The notes: generated from the sequence alone by a model not told the origin. A DNA stretch of 64,000 bases from Bacillus sp. SM2101 (GCF_018588585.1 NZ_JAEUFG010000009.1:1-64000); one strand, 5' to 3'; positions 36,385 through 45,261 are shown, numbered from the stretch's first letter. Translations and numbers: made by a program.

Positions 36385-38352
36385 TTGTTAACCTCTCAGA
36401 AAAGAAGAAATATCGGTATTTTTGCACACATTGATGCCGGGAAAACAACTACAACAGAACAGATGTTATATCAAAGTGGTCAAATCCGCTCCTTAGGGAG
36501 TGTTGATACAGGCACAACCCAAACTGACTGGCTAGAAGTTGAAAAAGCAAGAGGTATATCAGTTACTGCTGCAGCAACGGAATTGACTTGGAAAGATACG
36601 GTTATAAATATTGTTGATACTCCAGGTCACGTTGATTTTTTGTCAGAGGTTGAACGTAGCCTAAGAGTTATGGATGGAGCAATACTTATCATTTGCGCAG
36701 TAGAAGGTGTTCAACCTCAAACAGAAGTTGTTTGGCATGCACTTCGGAAGCTTAACATTCCAACATTAATTTATGTTAACAAACTTGACAGAATTGGAGC
36801 AAATCCTCGTCGAGTTATGGCTGAAATTCAACGTAACTTAACTAATTCTTGTGTACCTATACAGTTTGTGCAAGGGTATGAACACACTTTTACAGGTATC
36901 ACCTCTTTGCTAATGAACCATGAACATGATTTTTATGAGCAGCTTGTTGAAGCTGTATCAGAACATGATGATTCGATCTTACATAAATTTTTAGAAGGAG
37001 AAGAAATAACAAACGACCTTTTAAAAGAGAAAATCAATTTGTTATCTGCACGCTGTGATTTATTTCCTATTTTGTTTGGTGCCTCAAATAAAGGTATTGG
37101 GATAAAGGAACTTATGGATGCCATGGTCGATTACCTACCTCAGCCAAAAGGATCAAAGGATGCCCCTTTGGCTGGGGTGGTATTTAAAATAGAAAGAGAT
37201 AAGAAATTAGGCAGACTAGCGTACGTTAGGCTTTTTGAAGGAAGTATACAAAATCGGAATACGATCACAAATGTTACTCAAAATATTGAGGAGAAAGTGA
37301 CTCAAATTCGTAAAGTCAGGGGTAACAAAAGTGAAGATTTACGAGAGCTTCAAGCAGGTGATATAGCTGCGCTCACTGGATTAAATCATGTGATGATAGG
37401 TGATATATTAGGGGATACAAAAGGGATTCCAGAACATCCTCGTATGGCGGTACCTCTTCTGACTGTAAAAGTTGAATGGGAAAAAGTGGAGGATTATCCT
37501 GCTGTTGTAAAAGCGTTTCAGGAACTTGTTGATGAGGATCCTTTATTAAATCTACAGTGGCAACAAGAGGATCGAGAGCTACATATTAAAGTGATGGGTA
37601 ACATTCAGCTCGAGATACTTAAATCTATTATGGAAAACCGATATCAGCTGAAAGTTGGATTTGGACAGCCTGCTGTTATTTATCAGGAGACACCGAAAAA
37701 TTCAGGTGAAGGACTTATCCGCTATACGATGCCTAAACCATGCTGGGCTGTATTGCGTTTTAAAATAGAGCCAGGCGAAAGAGGAAGTGGGGTAACCTAT
37801 CATTCAGTTGTGCGTAAAGAAGAGTTATTAGAACGCTATCAAAATGAGGTTGCCAGAAGAATTCCAGAGGCTTTGGAGCAAGGGTTATGTGGTTGGAATG
37901 TAGTGGATCTAAAAATTACCTTAATTGAAGGAGAACATCATGTTGTCCACACACATCCACTGGATTTTGCTGTCGCGACACCTATGGGTATCATGCAAGG
38001 GTTAAGTAATACAGGTACGAAGTTACTAGAACCTATGTTGAACTTTAGAATATCTGTGCCAGAACAATTTGGAGGAAAGGTTCTTCATGATCTATCATTA
38101 ATGCGTGCAACATTTGATTCACCAAATCAACTTGAAGATCGAATGATCATAGAAGGAATAATACCTTTGGCAACTTCTATGGAATATGCGGTTCAATTAG
38201 CGTCTTATACAAAAGGCCAAGGGACAATTACGACTCATTTTCATAGTTATCAAGAATGTCCCGAAGAAGTGTTAGCTACAAGAACTCGAAGAGGAGTTAA
38301 TCCATTAGATCAGTCCAAGTATATTTTAAGTGTAAGGAAGGCATTGTCGTAA
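36385..38352 (+). CDS. TetM/TetO-like ribosomal-protection GTPase
   Basis: A 655-aa EF-G-like translational GTPase, close in size to Tet(M). G1 AHIDAGKTTTTEQM, switch RGISVTAAATEL, G3 DTPGHVDF, G4 NKLDR and G5 GAS are all intact. Domain II, III, IV and V sequences follow (for example ITLIEGEHHVVHTHPLDFAV, MEYAVQLASYTKGQGTITTH). Family members release tetracycline from the ribosome, but chromosomal relatives in Bacillus are not always resistance genes. The TTG start follows TAGGTGAT. No mobile-element genes adjoin it; a MITE-like repeat lies just upstream. Confidence 0.88.
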   Translation: MLTSQKRRNIGIFAHIDAGKTTTTEQMLYQSGQIRSLGSVDTGTTQTDWLEVEKARGISVTAAATELTWKDTVINIVDTPGHVDFLSEVERSLRVMDGAILIICAVEGVQPQTEVVWHALRKLNIPTLIYVNKLDRIGANPRRVMAEIQRNLTNSCVPIQFVQGYEHTFTGITSLLMNHEHDFYEQLVEAVSEHDDSILHKFLEGEEITNDLLKEKINLLSARCDLFPILFGASNKGIGIKELMDAMVDYLPQPKGSKDAPLAGVVFKIERDKKLGRLAYVRLFEGSIQNRNTITNVTQNIEEKVTQIRKVRGNKSEDLRELQAGDIAALTGLNHVMIGDILGDTKGIPEHPRMAVPLLTVKVEWEKVEDYPAVVKAFQELVDEDPLLNLQWQQEDRELHIKVMGNIQLEILKSIMENRYQLKVGFGQPAVIYQETPKNSGEGLIRYTMPKPCWAVLRFKIEPGERGSGVTYHSVVRKEELLERYQNEVARRIPEALEQGLCGWNVVDLKITLIEGEHHVVHTHPLDFAVATPMGIMQGLSNTGTKLLEPMLNFRISVPEQFGGKVLHDLSLMRATFDSPNQLEDRMIIEGIIPLATSMEYAVQLASYTKGQGTITTHFHSYQECPEEVLATRTRRGVNPLDQSKYILSVRKALS

Positions 38353-38404
38353 CATGAAAAAATTAAGTTTCCGATAATTTATTTTTCTTTAAGGATTTTA
38401 TCGT

Positions 38405-38430
38405 AAGGCTCTTTTTGTAAACTTTGTTAA
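38405..38430 (-). repeat. End fragment of the MITE-like family
   Basis: AAGGCTCTTTTTGTAAACTT followed by TGTTAA, a one-ended remnant of the dispersed element. Confidence 0.4.
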
Positions 38431-38575
38431 ATAGGAGCATGGAAGTATGAAGGGGAAATATCCCAGTCTTTATTGTATATTTGATCATTTCTTAGAACAA
38501 AAAAAATTCTTATAAATTATAGTTACATCATATTAATTAAATTTTGTTGTTTACGTTAGTTGTAGAATTTATTTC

Positions 38576-38611
38576 ACCCCCAACCTCTAGGTGGTTTCAG
38601 TTAGGTGGGGT
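38576..38611. other. GC-rich hairpin
   Basis: ACCCCCAACCT and AGGTGGGGT can pair with a small bulge, enclosing CTAGGTGGTTTCAGTT. It is unusually GC-rich for this region and lacks a proper U tract. The rest of 38353-38847 has no gene. Confidence 0.35.
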
Positions 38612-38847
38612 AAAACCCTTATTTACAAAGTCAATGAGTAGACGAACATCACATATGTAAGATGATGTTAATAAATGACATATTTTCTAATGACTACCTG
38701 AATAAATGACAGAAAGAGATATAATTTACCTAACATCACAACTGTCATATAAATAAAAATTAATCATTTTGTAGATTTAAAATTGCAGGAATGTTCCTAA
38801 ACCTAGACATGCTTAATTAACGTGCTTACACTTAAATACTAAATTTC

Positions 38848-38877
38848 AAATCCCCTCTCCGTTACAGGAGGGGGATT
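38848..38877. terminator. Hairpin at the 3' end of propeller gene 1
   Basis: AAATCCCCTCTCC-GTTACA-GGAGGGGGATTT, then TTAAAATTC. It is found 37 nt after the stop of the minus-strand gene at 38914. Closely related hairpins lie at 42160 and 47987. Confidence 0.6.
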
Positions 38878-38913
38878 TTTAAAATTCTATAAGACACAAG
38901 GTCATTGTGTTCA

Positions 38914-39918
38914 TTATTCAGTTACATAAGCGATTTTTCCGTCAGGTGTAAAAGCGACAATACATGGAAAAAGCCCAACTTGTATTGTGGCGATCACACA
39001 GTGTGTTTTCACATCTATGACTGAAACAGTGGCATCACCAGTATTCGTCACATAAGCGAGTTTCCCGTCTAGCGTGAAAGCGACATCGTTTGGATCTTCT
39101 CCAACCTGCACTGTATGAATAACAGAATGAGTTTTTACATCTATAACCGATACAGTAGCATCCCCAGAATTCGTTATATAAGCGAGTTTCCCATCTGGTG
39201 TGAAGGTGACTGATTTTGGTTGGTTCTCAACCTGGACAGTAGCAATAACGGAATGAGCTTTTACATCTATAACCGATATATTGGCATCACCTTCATTCGC
39301 CACATAAGCCAGTTCCGTGTTCGGAGTGAAAGCAACATCCGTTGCACCATTACCAACCCGCACAGTAGTAATCACATTATGAGTTTTTACATCTATAACC
39401 GATATTGTGGCATCATCAAAATTCGTCACATAAGCGAGTTTCCCGTTTGGCGTGAAAGAGATATTTTGTGGATTTACCCCGACATGGACAGTAACTATAA
39501 CAGAATGAGCTTTTGCATCTATAACCGATATAGTGGGCATATCAGTATTCGTCACATAAGCGAGTTTCCCGTCTGGAGTGAAATTCACATCGTTTGGAAC
39601 TCCTCCAACCTGCACAGTAGCTATAATAGAATGAGTTTTTACATCTATAACTGATACATTAGCGATTGCAGTATTCGTCACATAGGCAAGCTTCCCATCT
39701 GATGTGAAAGCGACACGATTTGGAAGACCTCCAACTTGCAATGTAGCAATAACAGAATGAGTTTTTACATCTATGACTGAAATATTGCCACTAATGTTTA
39801 TCACATAAGCGAGTTTCCCATCAGGTGAAAACGCAACAGGAAAGGATTCATCTGTATCACCTACAGGCAACGTTGCAATCACGCTATGTGTTTTTACATC
39901 AATCACGGTTGTTGTCAA
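38914..39918 (-). CDS. YVTN/SVIDVKTH beta-propeller protein 1 (eight repeats)
   Basis: A 334-aa protein consisting entirely of eight repeats of about 42 residues, each with the core ISVIDVKTHSVIATVQVG and then FTPDGKLAYVTN. It starts (MTTTVIDVKTHSVIATLPVG) and ends (DGKIAYVTE) at the same point of the repeat, so it can close into a ring. There is no signal peptide, membrane segment or anchor. The YVTN fold is a scaffold for binding proteins or surfaces; the role here is unknown. The TTG start follows AGAGGTGG, a context shared by the other three copies. A CATA-type motif lies upstream. Expression in the mother cell and placement on the spore are inferred. Confidence 0.88.
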   Translation of the reverse strand: MTTTVIDVKTHSVIATLPVGDTDESFPVAFSPDGKLAYVINISGNISVIDVKTHSVIATLQVGGLPNRVAFTSDGKLAYVTNTAIANVSVIDVKTHSIIATVQVGGVPNDVNFTPDGKLAYVTNTDMPTISVIDAKAHSVIVTVHVGVNPQNISFTPNGKLAYVTNFDDATISVIDVKTHNVITTVRVGNGATDVAFTPNTELAYVANEGDANISVIDVKAHSVIATVQVENQPKSVTFTPDGKLAYITNSGDATVSVIDVKTHSVIHTVQVGEDPNDVAFTLDGKLAYVTNTGDATVSVIDVKTHCVIATIQVGLFPCIVAFTPDGKIAYVTE

Positions 39919-40838
39919 TCAAAACCACCTCTTTTCAATACTTGTTATAACAAAGATATGGAAAAGTGAACTAGTTAATTCGCTAACTATGAAACTTAGG
40001 AATAATGTGATTACAACCTATTTAAAACCAACGAATATTTTTATAGAATACAAGAGAATTTAATGATGATGTAACTTCGATTACACGAAATTTATCAAAT
40101 CCGCAATGAAATATGGATGCTTTCTAAATTCCTATATTTAAGAAGGGGAAATAATACGAGTTGTGATCTAATTATGTAAGATTAAAGAATGTATTAATGA
40201 GGGAATTATGGAGACACCTTCTGCAAAATGGCTCAGTTAAGTTAATATGGAGTAATACTAGATAAATTCATATCAGATATACAGTGTAAAGGATTTGATT
40301 TATATGTTTTTGACTGTTCAAATTGAGAATATAACGACTATCATAATGAACTTGCATAGACCCTAGACTCCCAAACTATTATGGGGGAATCCTAAATTCA
40401 TTTGATGACGGTTTATCAGAGATAGTGCCTGAAAGGACAGCCTTTTGAATAGAATAATGAAGAGTGGCTAAATAAAAATAGCGCATTATAAGCCATTCCT
40501 TATAGAGGGATATATAAAAGTGGATTATGTTCTATTTACATCAACCATAGTTTATTTAAAATAGCTCTATTATCTAGGGTTAGAAACTCTTCCCATAATT
40601 AATACACACACGTATGAAAAAATAATTCTTCTACAGAGCAATTAAAACTAGTGGATTTGCAATTATTACAGCTGCTACCAGCTTGTCTGGGAATTCTTCG
40701 TAGTCGTATACGTTATTTAAATCTACTTTAATGTTATCACTCATATTTCATTTTCAGCTTAAATTAACCTTTTTTTATCTTATTAGATAATTAAAGGTTA
40801 AGTGAGTTTCTTTTCTGATATTTTTCCATTTATGATCT
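39919..40838. other. Long intergenic region with gene relics
   Basis: The minus-strand propeller promoter motif GAATTA-15 nt-CATATCTTT lies at its left edge. A relic at 40356-40448 reads RLPNYYGGILNSFDDGLSEI then VPERTAF and a stop, without a start. A 37-codon minus frame is listed separately. Otherwise no gene is seen. Confidence 0.4.
40631..40744 (-). CDS. Possible 37-aa peptide or relic
   Basis: The product starts MSDNIKVDLNNVYDYEEFPD and ends ANPLVLIAL. The amino-acid pattern looks like real protein, but no ribosome-binding site is seen before the ATG. It may be the N-terminal remnant of a longer gene. Confidence 0.25.
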   Translation of the reverse strand: MSDNIKVDLNNVYDYEEFPDKLVAAVIIANPLVLIAL

Positions 40839-40885
40839 AAGAAGTTAATCCAAGCATTGCGTATTTCTATGAATATCATATTCTG
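40839..40885 (+). promoter_or_regulatory. Conserved upstream region shared with the gene at 1002
   Basis: AAGAAGTTAATCCAAGCATT and GAATATCATATTCTG match the region 884-931 before the paralogous gene. The second block includes CATATTCT, which resembles a sporulation -10 (CATA..T). Confidence 0.5.
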
Positions 40886-40958
40886 AGAACCTTTTCCAAT
40901 GAATCAGTTTATACACTATGGAAATTTGCAAATTTTGAACGGGACAGGGGGTGGAAAA

Positions 40959-41429
40959 ATGACAAAAAATCATTGTACAGAATTTCTCTCTACACAAGAG
41001 ACCAAGCCCATAGAATTACCATTAGACGGAACTAGAGTTGAGTTACTAAGGTTAAGAATACCTAAACATTTATATGGAAGACAGACAAAGCTTGATGGTT
41101 TTTTTCAGTCTAATTTCTTTGTAGTTGGTTTGGAAAATACAGCAGAGCAGTCAAGTCTATCATACAAATATGAAGTAGCTTATCAAGTTATGGTTGAATC
41201 AACTGAAGCAAACTATACACCGGCTTCTCCTTTATTATTGGACACTGTAAGTGGAGTACAACAGCCTGCTGAATTTAATGTAGAACATAACACAAATCCA
41301 AATTTTACAGTTTCAGTACCATGTGCAGCAGGAGACCTTGTGCTTATGGCATCTGTAGTTGAGACGCAGGGTGGTGTGGCTGGAGCATTTATAAATAGTA
41401 GATCAATGAATGCCTTATTGCTAAATTAA
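40959..41429 (+). CDS. Candidate spore-surface protein, RSMNA family, copy 2 (156 aa)
   Basis: Paralogue of the gene at 1002, aligning from MTKNH..FLSTQE to the C-terminal NSRSMNALLLN. It is rich in predicted strands and has no signal peptide. ATG 40959 is chosen because GGGGGTGG lies 4 nt upstream and the start matches the paralogue; the frame is open back to 40899 but with unrelated sequence. A conserved upstream region (40839-40885) is shared with the other copy. It lies between propeller gene 1 and other candidate spore genes. The function is unknown. Confidence 0.8.
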   Translation: MTKNHCTEFLSTQETKPIELPLDGTRVELLRLRIPKHLYGRQTKLDGFFQSNFFVVGLENTAEQSSLSYKYEVAYQVMVESTEANYTPASPLLLDTVSGVQQPAEFNVEHNTNPNFTVSVPCAAGDLVLMASVVETQGGVAGAFINSRSMNALLLN

Positions 41430-41611
41430 CTTTGTGATCAAGTGTAGAAGAAAAAACCTCAGATTATTATAACTTAGGGAAAAAAGAAGAGGATTAAAAA
41501 ATGAATAATCATCACATTATTGACCGTGCACAGTAAATTAAACATGCAATTTCAGCCTCAGATAAACAACTTACCTAACTGACCGATTAGATTCATTTCA
41601 CCTCTCTGATC

Positions 41612-41627
41612 AATTCTATATAGAATT
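41612..41627. promoter_or_regulatory. 16-bp perfect palindrome
   Basis: AATTCTATATAGAATT, 22 nt before the gene at 41650. A nearly identical TCAATTCTATATAGAA occurs at 52281-52296 with no gene next to it. It may be a binding site or a small repeat. Just upstream, 41501-41578 has a broken short frame starting MNNHHIIDRAQ. Confidence 0.35.
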
Positions 41628-41649
41628 CCTTTAACAATCTAAATTTCAT

Positions 41650-41925
41650 TTGAGCACAACATATATTAACTTCCAGGATATCTTTGGTGAGGGCAAAACA
41701 GGAATGGTATCTAAGAAGAAAGATGGAGGGGATGCTATAAATCTAACTTTTGTCCTGACTGTTGGAATTGAAATACCTGTACCTTTAGATAATGATCAGT
41801 CAATAACAGTTCCTTTTGAAAATATAAAGGAAATCAAGGTGTTTAATAACTCAGGGGGTAATGTAGAATTTAGGTACTCCATATGTACTTTATTAGATCC
41901 CAATAAATCAATAAATAAACCATAA
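41650..41925 (+). CDS. Small beta-rich protein, possibly DUF3992/Ena-like (91 aa)
   Basis: The TTG start lacks a good ribosome-binding site. Its product is MSTTYINFQDIFGEGKTGMV followed by strand-rich sequence that ends ITVPFENIKEIKVFNNSGGN and FRYSICTLLDPN. The end resembles the way DUF3992 endospore-appendage subunits finish (a strand, NFxxI, a strand), but the N-terminal Cys residues of that family are missing. It lies among propeller genes. The assignment is weak and the start uncertain. Confidence 0.5.
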   Translation: MSTTYINFQDIFGEGKTGMVSKKKDGGDAINLTFVLTVGIEIPVPLDNDQSITVPFENIKEIKVFNNSGGNVEFRYSICTLLDPNKSINKP

Positions 41926-41973
41926 TAGTTTTTAATGAGATACAGAAGTATACTATTGTATTAATTACTACTA

Positions 41974-42009
41974 AACACAAGTTAAGTTCTGTTTACTAAT
42001 TAACTCAAC
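41974..42009 (+). repeat. Short dispersed repeat AACACAAGTT..
   Basis: AACACAAGTTAAGTTCTGTT then TACTAATTAACTCAAC. Similar blocks lie at 50258-50292 and 57139-57180. Here GTTCTGTT and AACAGAAC form a hairpin. A second hairpin GGCGCATTTC / GAGATGCGCC follows at 42016-42041. Confidence 0.45.
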
Positions 42010-42159
42010 AGAACTGGCGCATTTCTTTATGAGATGCGCCGTTATTTATGATTTGGGCCATATTGTGGAACAAAAAATTTCTTTGATTAATTATTTACTA
42101 GGTTATAAATTGCAGTATATTTAGTAGGATAATTAGCTTGTTCAGACTATAAAAAAATC

Positions 42160-42300
42160 AAATCCCATCTCGGTAATAGGAAGAAGGATTTTTAAAGTTC
42201 TTTCCTCAGATTAAGTAGTCAAACTAGGTATATAAGTAACAGCTAAGACTTTGTGGATGAAGCCGTGAAGGATATGACTTATTTTGTATTGTGGTTACTA
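42160..42300 (-). repeat. Duplicated 3' segment, copy A
   Basis: A degraded hairpin (AATCCCATCTCGGTAATAGG then AAGAAGGATT) followed by CTAAGACTTTGTGGATGAAG and CGTGAA, just downstream of the minus-strand gene at 42308. The same arrangement occurs at 47987-48140 downstream of propeller gene 4. Confidence 0.55.
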
Positions 42301-42307
42301 ACAAAAT

Positions 42308-42826
42308 TTATGTTTGGTGAGTAAATACCGAAGCGTTTAGAGAACGGGTTTTAACCATGCGGGAAAGATCGGCGGGGGCCTGGATTATAAAGGTTTGTGC
42401 TGGTCCTTTGTCTATAAGAATTCTATATATATAACAACCTATTTCTGGTTTATCTACCCATGTAAGATTAGTAACTAGAGATCCACTATAGTTACTTGGT
42501 CCGGCGCCCGAAGCAGGTATTACATTGAGACTCTGTGCGGGAGTCATAGTTGCAAGGGTTGTGAAGTTACCACCGTTTGTTGATCGTTGAAGGATATATT
42601 CGTAAGAGAAAGATGCAAAACCGATATTATCTCGGTCACGATTTATAATACTTGTGAAAATTTCAACAGTTGAATCAAGTTTTACTTCAGTGTTCTTAGA
42701 TTTAATCAATACCGGTAATTGGAGTAAATCAATTGGATTTATAGCTTCTTCGTAGTCAATTTCTTGATTGGATTGAACTTTTAATAACTCAGGGCATTTA
42801 TCGTCTTTACATTTACAGTTAGTCAT
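42308..42826 (-). CDS. Candidate spore-surface protein related to the RSMNA family (172 aa)
   Basis: The N-terminus is Cys-rich (MTNCKCKDDKCPELL), as in many spore-coat proteins. The middle is beta-rich, with KLDSTVEIFTSIINRD and FSYEYILQRS. The C-terminus MVKTRSLNASVFTHQT resembles the ends of the proteins at 1002 and 40959. There is no signal peptide. The ribosome-binding site is weak (GGGACTG). The gene lies directly before propeller gene 2 on the same strand (131 nt gap). Not recognised; a spore-surface role is inferred from context. Confidence 0.7.
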   Translation of the reverse strand: MTNCKCKDDKCPELLKVQSNQEIDYEEAINPIDLLQLPVLIKSKNTEVKLDSTVEIFTSIINRDRDNIGFASFSYEYILQRSTNGGNFTTLATMTPAQSLNVIPASGAGPSNYSGSLVTNLTWVDKPEIGCYIYRILIDKGPAQTFIIQAPADLSRMVKTRSLNASVFTHQT

Positions 42827-42957
42827 AGTTAATCAGTCCCTATACAGAATTAGTTGTTATTAGTAAATGCAGAAAGTATGAAGATGAAACTGATAAATGA
42901 CCATTACAACAAACATATTTATTTAAGGATACTTGAGAGTAATTAAGGTTAATGAAC

Positions 42958-43986
42958 TTAATTCCCTTCAACTACATAAGCAAGTTTACCATCAGGAGAG
43001 AATGCAACAGCTACAGGAGTGTTTACAAAAATAGAGGAAGTTACGGAATGAGTTTTGGTATCAATGACCGAAATAGTGCTATCGCCAAAATTAGTAACAT
43101 ACGCCAATTTCCCCTCATTGTTGAACGTAACATCAATAGGACTCCCACCAACTATAATAGTGGCTATCACGGAATGAGTCTTCACATCAATGACCGAAAC
43201 AGTGCCAGATTCATTAGTGACATATACGAGTTTACCATCAGGGGAGAAGGCAACATCACGTGGAAAACTTCCAACTGAAATACTAGTAATTAGAGACTGT
43301 GTTTTCGTATCAATAACTGAAGCTGTACCAGGGTTATCGTTATTAACCGTATAAGCAAGTTTTTCTTTTGGAGATAACGCGATAGCAAGTGGAAAGTTTC
43401 CAACCAAAATAGTAGACATTAGTGAGTGAGATTTGACATCAATGACCGAAACAGTACCAGGGTCAACATTATTAGTGACATAAGCAAATTTTCCGTCAGC
43501 TGAGAAAACTACATCTACTGGTGCATTATCAATCAATATAGAAGAAATAATAGAATGTGTTTTGGTATCAATGACAGAAACTATTCCACTTTCGGGATTA
43601 GTCACATAAGCGAATTTCTCCTTTTGGGAGAAGGATACAACAAATGGACTATTTCCCCCAACCAAAATGGTAGTAATAACGGAATGTGTTTTGGTTTCTA
43701 TGACCGAAACAGTACCAGGGTTATCTCCAGTATTAGTTACATAAACAAATTTTCCATCAGGAGAAAAGGAGATACCAGAGGGGTTGTTTCCGACAGAAAG
43801 AGTAGCTATCACGGAATGAACTTTGACATCAATAACAGAAACTGTACGATCGTCATTATTAGTTACATAAACGACTTTTCCATCAGGGGAAAAGGCAACA
43901 GACTGTACAAAAGAAAAAGGTGCTGTTCCAACAGGTAAAGTTGCTATCACACTATGGTTTTTTGCATCTATCACAGTAGTAGTCAA
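42958..43986 (-). CDS. YVTN/SVIDVKTH beta-propeller protein 2 (eight repeats)
   Basis: A 342-aa protein of eight repeats. The repeat cores (VSVIDTKTHSIISSILIDNA, FSPDGKLAYVTN) are more diverged than in copies 1 and 4, with residues such as Glu and Lys replacing Asp-Gly in repeats 3 and 5 (SQKEKFAY, SPKEKLAY). TTG 43986 follows AGAGGGTGG and starts MTTTVID like the other three; the frame is open to 44145 but that part is unlike the family. No signal peptide. The upstream motif is GAATTA-15 nt-CATACCTTG. The role is unknown. Confidence 0.88.
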   Translation of the reverse strand: MTTTVIDAKNHSVIATLPVGTAPFSFVQSVAFSPDGKVVYVTNNDDRTVSVIDVKVHSVIATLSVGNNPSGISFSPDGKFVYVTNTGDNPGTVSVIETKTHSVITTILVGGNSPFVVSFSQKEKFAYVTNPESGIVSVIDTKTHSIISSILIDNAPVDVVFSADGKFAYVTNNVDPGTVSVIDVKSHSLMSTILVGNFPLAIALSPKEKLAYTVNNDNPGTASVIDTKTQSLITSISVGSFPRDVAFSPDGKLVYVTNESGTVSVIDVKTHSVIATIIVGGSPIDVTFNNEGKLAYVTNFGDSTISVIDTKTHSVTSSIFVNTPVAVAFSPDGKLAYVVEGN

Positions 43987-44139
43987 ACCAAATCCACCCT
44001 CTTCAAAGTAGTTATTATTACAAGGTATGAGGAGTTTATTGGGATAATTCAAAAATATATTTTTAGGAAAAAATTTTATGAAACACAAGAGTAAATTGAG
44101 GTTACTTGATAACAAGCATGTATAACTGAATATGAAAAA

Positions 44140-44164
44140 GCCCATAAAATCAAATTATAGGCTT
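44140..44164 (-). terminator. Terminator of the gene at 44155
   Basis: AAAAAGCC and GGCTTTTT arms with a long loop, overlapping the end of the small membrane gene. Confidence 0.5.
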
Positions 44165-44370
44165 TTTAGTTCCTTGTCTTTTTTAACTAACAACTTTTTT
44201 ATTTTTGAAAATATAAAAACCACAAGAAAAAATAATGAAACTAAACCAAATATGGGGTTATCGAATATAGGATAATTTGTTACTCCTAGGTTGAAAATGA
44301 ATCCAATAATGATAACAATTCCCCACAGGCTAAGAAAAATGGTGGCTACTTTCTCGAGAGAATTAAACAT
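44155..44370 (-). CDS. Small two-helix membrane protein (71 aa)
   Basis: MFNSLEKVATIFLSLWGIVI and then two hydrophobic segments (about 9-29 and 41-57) with a Lys-rich tail (KIKKLLVKKDKELKSL). AAAGGAC lies at a good distance before the ATG on the minus strand. The family is not recognised. It sits between propeller gene 2 and the Cys-rich gene at 44760. Confidence 0.65.
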   Translation of the reverse strand: MFNSLEKVATIFLSLWGIVIIIGFIFNLGVTNYPIFDNPIFGLVSLFFLVVFIFSKIKKLLVKKDKELKSL

Positions 44371-44518
44371 TTAATAAAGTCCTTTCTTTACATTCATCAC
44401 TATATAATTCTTTAAATGTTAATAAATTCCTTTGAAATATTTAGCTTTAATGAAGAATTGGATTAATCAAGTAAGTTAATGTGTGAATTTATGAAACTAA
44501 ATAAGCATGGAGTTAATT

Positions 44519-44680
44519 AAAGGCTGTATTCTCATTAATTGTTGCTTTTCGTACTAAAGAGTCAAACATGTACATAATTAATGTTCGTGGCAACTTTCTT
44601 TTGTATAACAATGGCTAACCATGTAAAACCACTTTTTATTGGTACTAATTGGATAACAATTGCAACAAACAAAAACAGTC
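44519..44680 (+). repeat. MITE-like element copy (~162 bp), forward
   Basis: The left end AAAGGCTGTATTCTCATTAA then TTGTTGCTTTTCGTACTAAAG and right end TTGCAACAAACAAAAACAGT are related inverted ends. The interior ATGTTCGTGGCAACTTTCTT and ACCACTTTTTATTGG matches the copy at 52668. Confidence 0.65.
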
Positions 44681-44724
44681 AAATTAAAAAATATAAAGGC
44701 TCCATATATAAATACTTTGTATAG

Positions 44725-44733
44725 CATAAGATA
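44725..44733 (+). promoter_or_regulatory. Sporulation-type -10 CATAAGATA
   Basis: CATAAGATA fits the sigma-K -10 pattern CATANNNTA. The same nine bases occur at 55824-55832 before the Ena-like gene. The -35 is not obvious; ATA triplets at 16-18 nt upstream would also allow sigma-E. Confidence 0.4.
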
Positions 44734-44759
44734 TTTTAGTCATTAGAGGGGGTGATACC

Positions 44760-45050
44760 TTGTCAAAAGATATATTTTTTTCTGGAACTTGTCCAACATG
44801 TACTTGTATATGCCAATGTGAATTTCCCGATGAACTAACTATTTGCGATTGTTGTACAATAGGTATGATCACGGAGATCAATGATAATTTCATGGCAACA
44901 GATACAATAAATGTTTCTACAAACAGCGGAGACGAACTTAATAACCATAGTTTTTTAGAGATATCAAACAATGTATTAAAAACAGAGTCAAACAATGGGA
45001 ACTTGTTTTTAACGAACATTTGTAACATATCATACGTGGAAAAACCATAA
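44760..45050 (+). CDS. Cys-rich small protein, candidate spore component (96 aa)
   Basis: The TTG start follows AGAGGGGGTGA. The N-terminal third is packed with Cys (GTCPTCTCICQCEFPDELTI, CDCCTIG; eight Cys in the first 38 residues), followed by a strand-rich Asn/Thr-rich tail (TINVSTNSGDELNNHSF..). Cys-rich heads with beta tails are typical of disulphide-linked spore-coat or appendage proteins, but no family is certain. A sigma-K-like -10 lies upstream. Confidence 0.65.
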   Translation: MSKDIFFSGTCPTCTCICQCEFPDELTICDCCTIGMITEINDNFMATDTINVSTNSGDELNNHSFLEISNNVLKTESNNGNLFLTNICNISYVEKP

Positions 45051-45091
45051 TTGACGTAGTTAGTATTATAAACCTCATCATAATTAAAAAA

Positions 45092-45261
45092 TACTCTCTA
45101 CTCTGGACGCGGAAGATGAGTAGAGAGATGATGTCCAATAAAAAGGACTTACTACTCTATATGAAACTGTGCTAAAAAACAATTGTATTAATGTCATATC
45201 CCTTTTAAAAATATGTAACCTCCCTATTCCGGTCTGAGAAAGGAGGCTTGCCTTAGGGAGG
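45092..45261. other. Two hairpins in intergenic DNA
   Basis: CTCTCTACTC / GAGTAGAGAG (45092-45127) and AACCTCCCTA / TAGGGAGGTT (45222-45261), neither with a U tract on the plus strand. The second encloses GAAAGGAGGC. No gene is seen in 45051-45415. Confidence 0.4.

Noticed and set aside
36385-38352. Tet(M)-like gene as part of a conjugative transposon
   Set aside because: No Tn916-type genes (integrase, excisionase, mobilisation) or leader peptide adjoin it; its base composition looks like its neighbours.
39220-39654. Plus-strand frames inside the propeller genes (for example 39220-39654, 42952-43278, 43555-43938, 46294-46608)
   Set aside because: They are antisense shadows of the repeats; their own repetitive Asn/Arg/Tyr-rich sequence is the mirror of the SVIDVKTH units, and they lack ribosome-binding sites.
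43987-44145. N-terminal extension of propeller 2 with a hydrophobic stretch resembling a signal peptide
   Set aside because: No ribosome-binding site, and the other three propellers start at the equivalent MTTTVID. TTG 43986 has AGAGGGTGG upstream.
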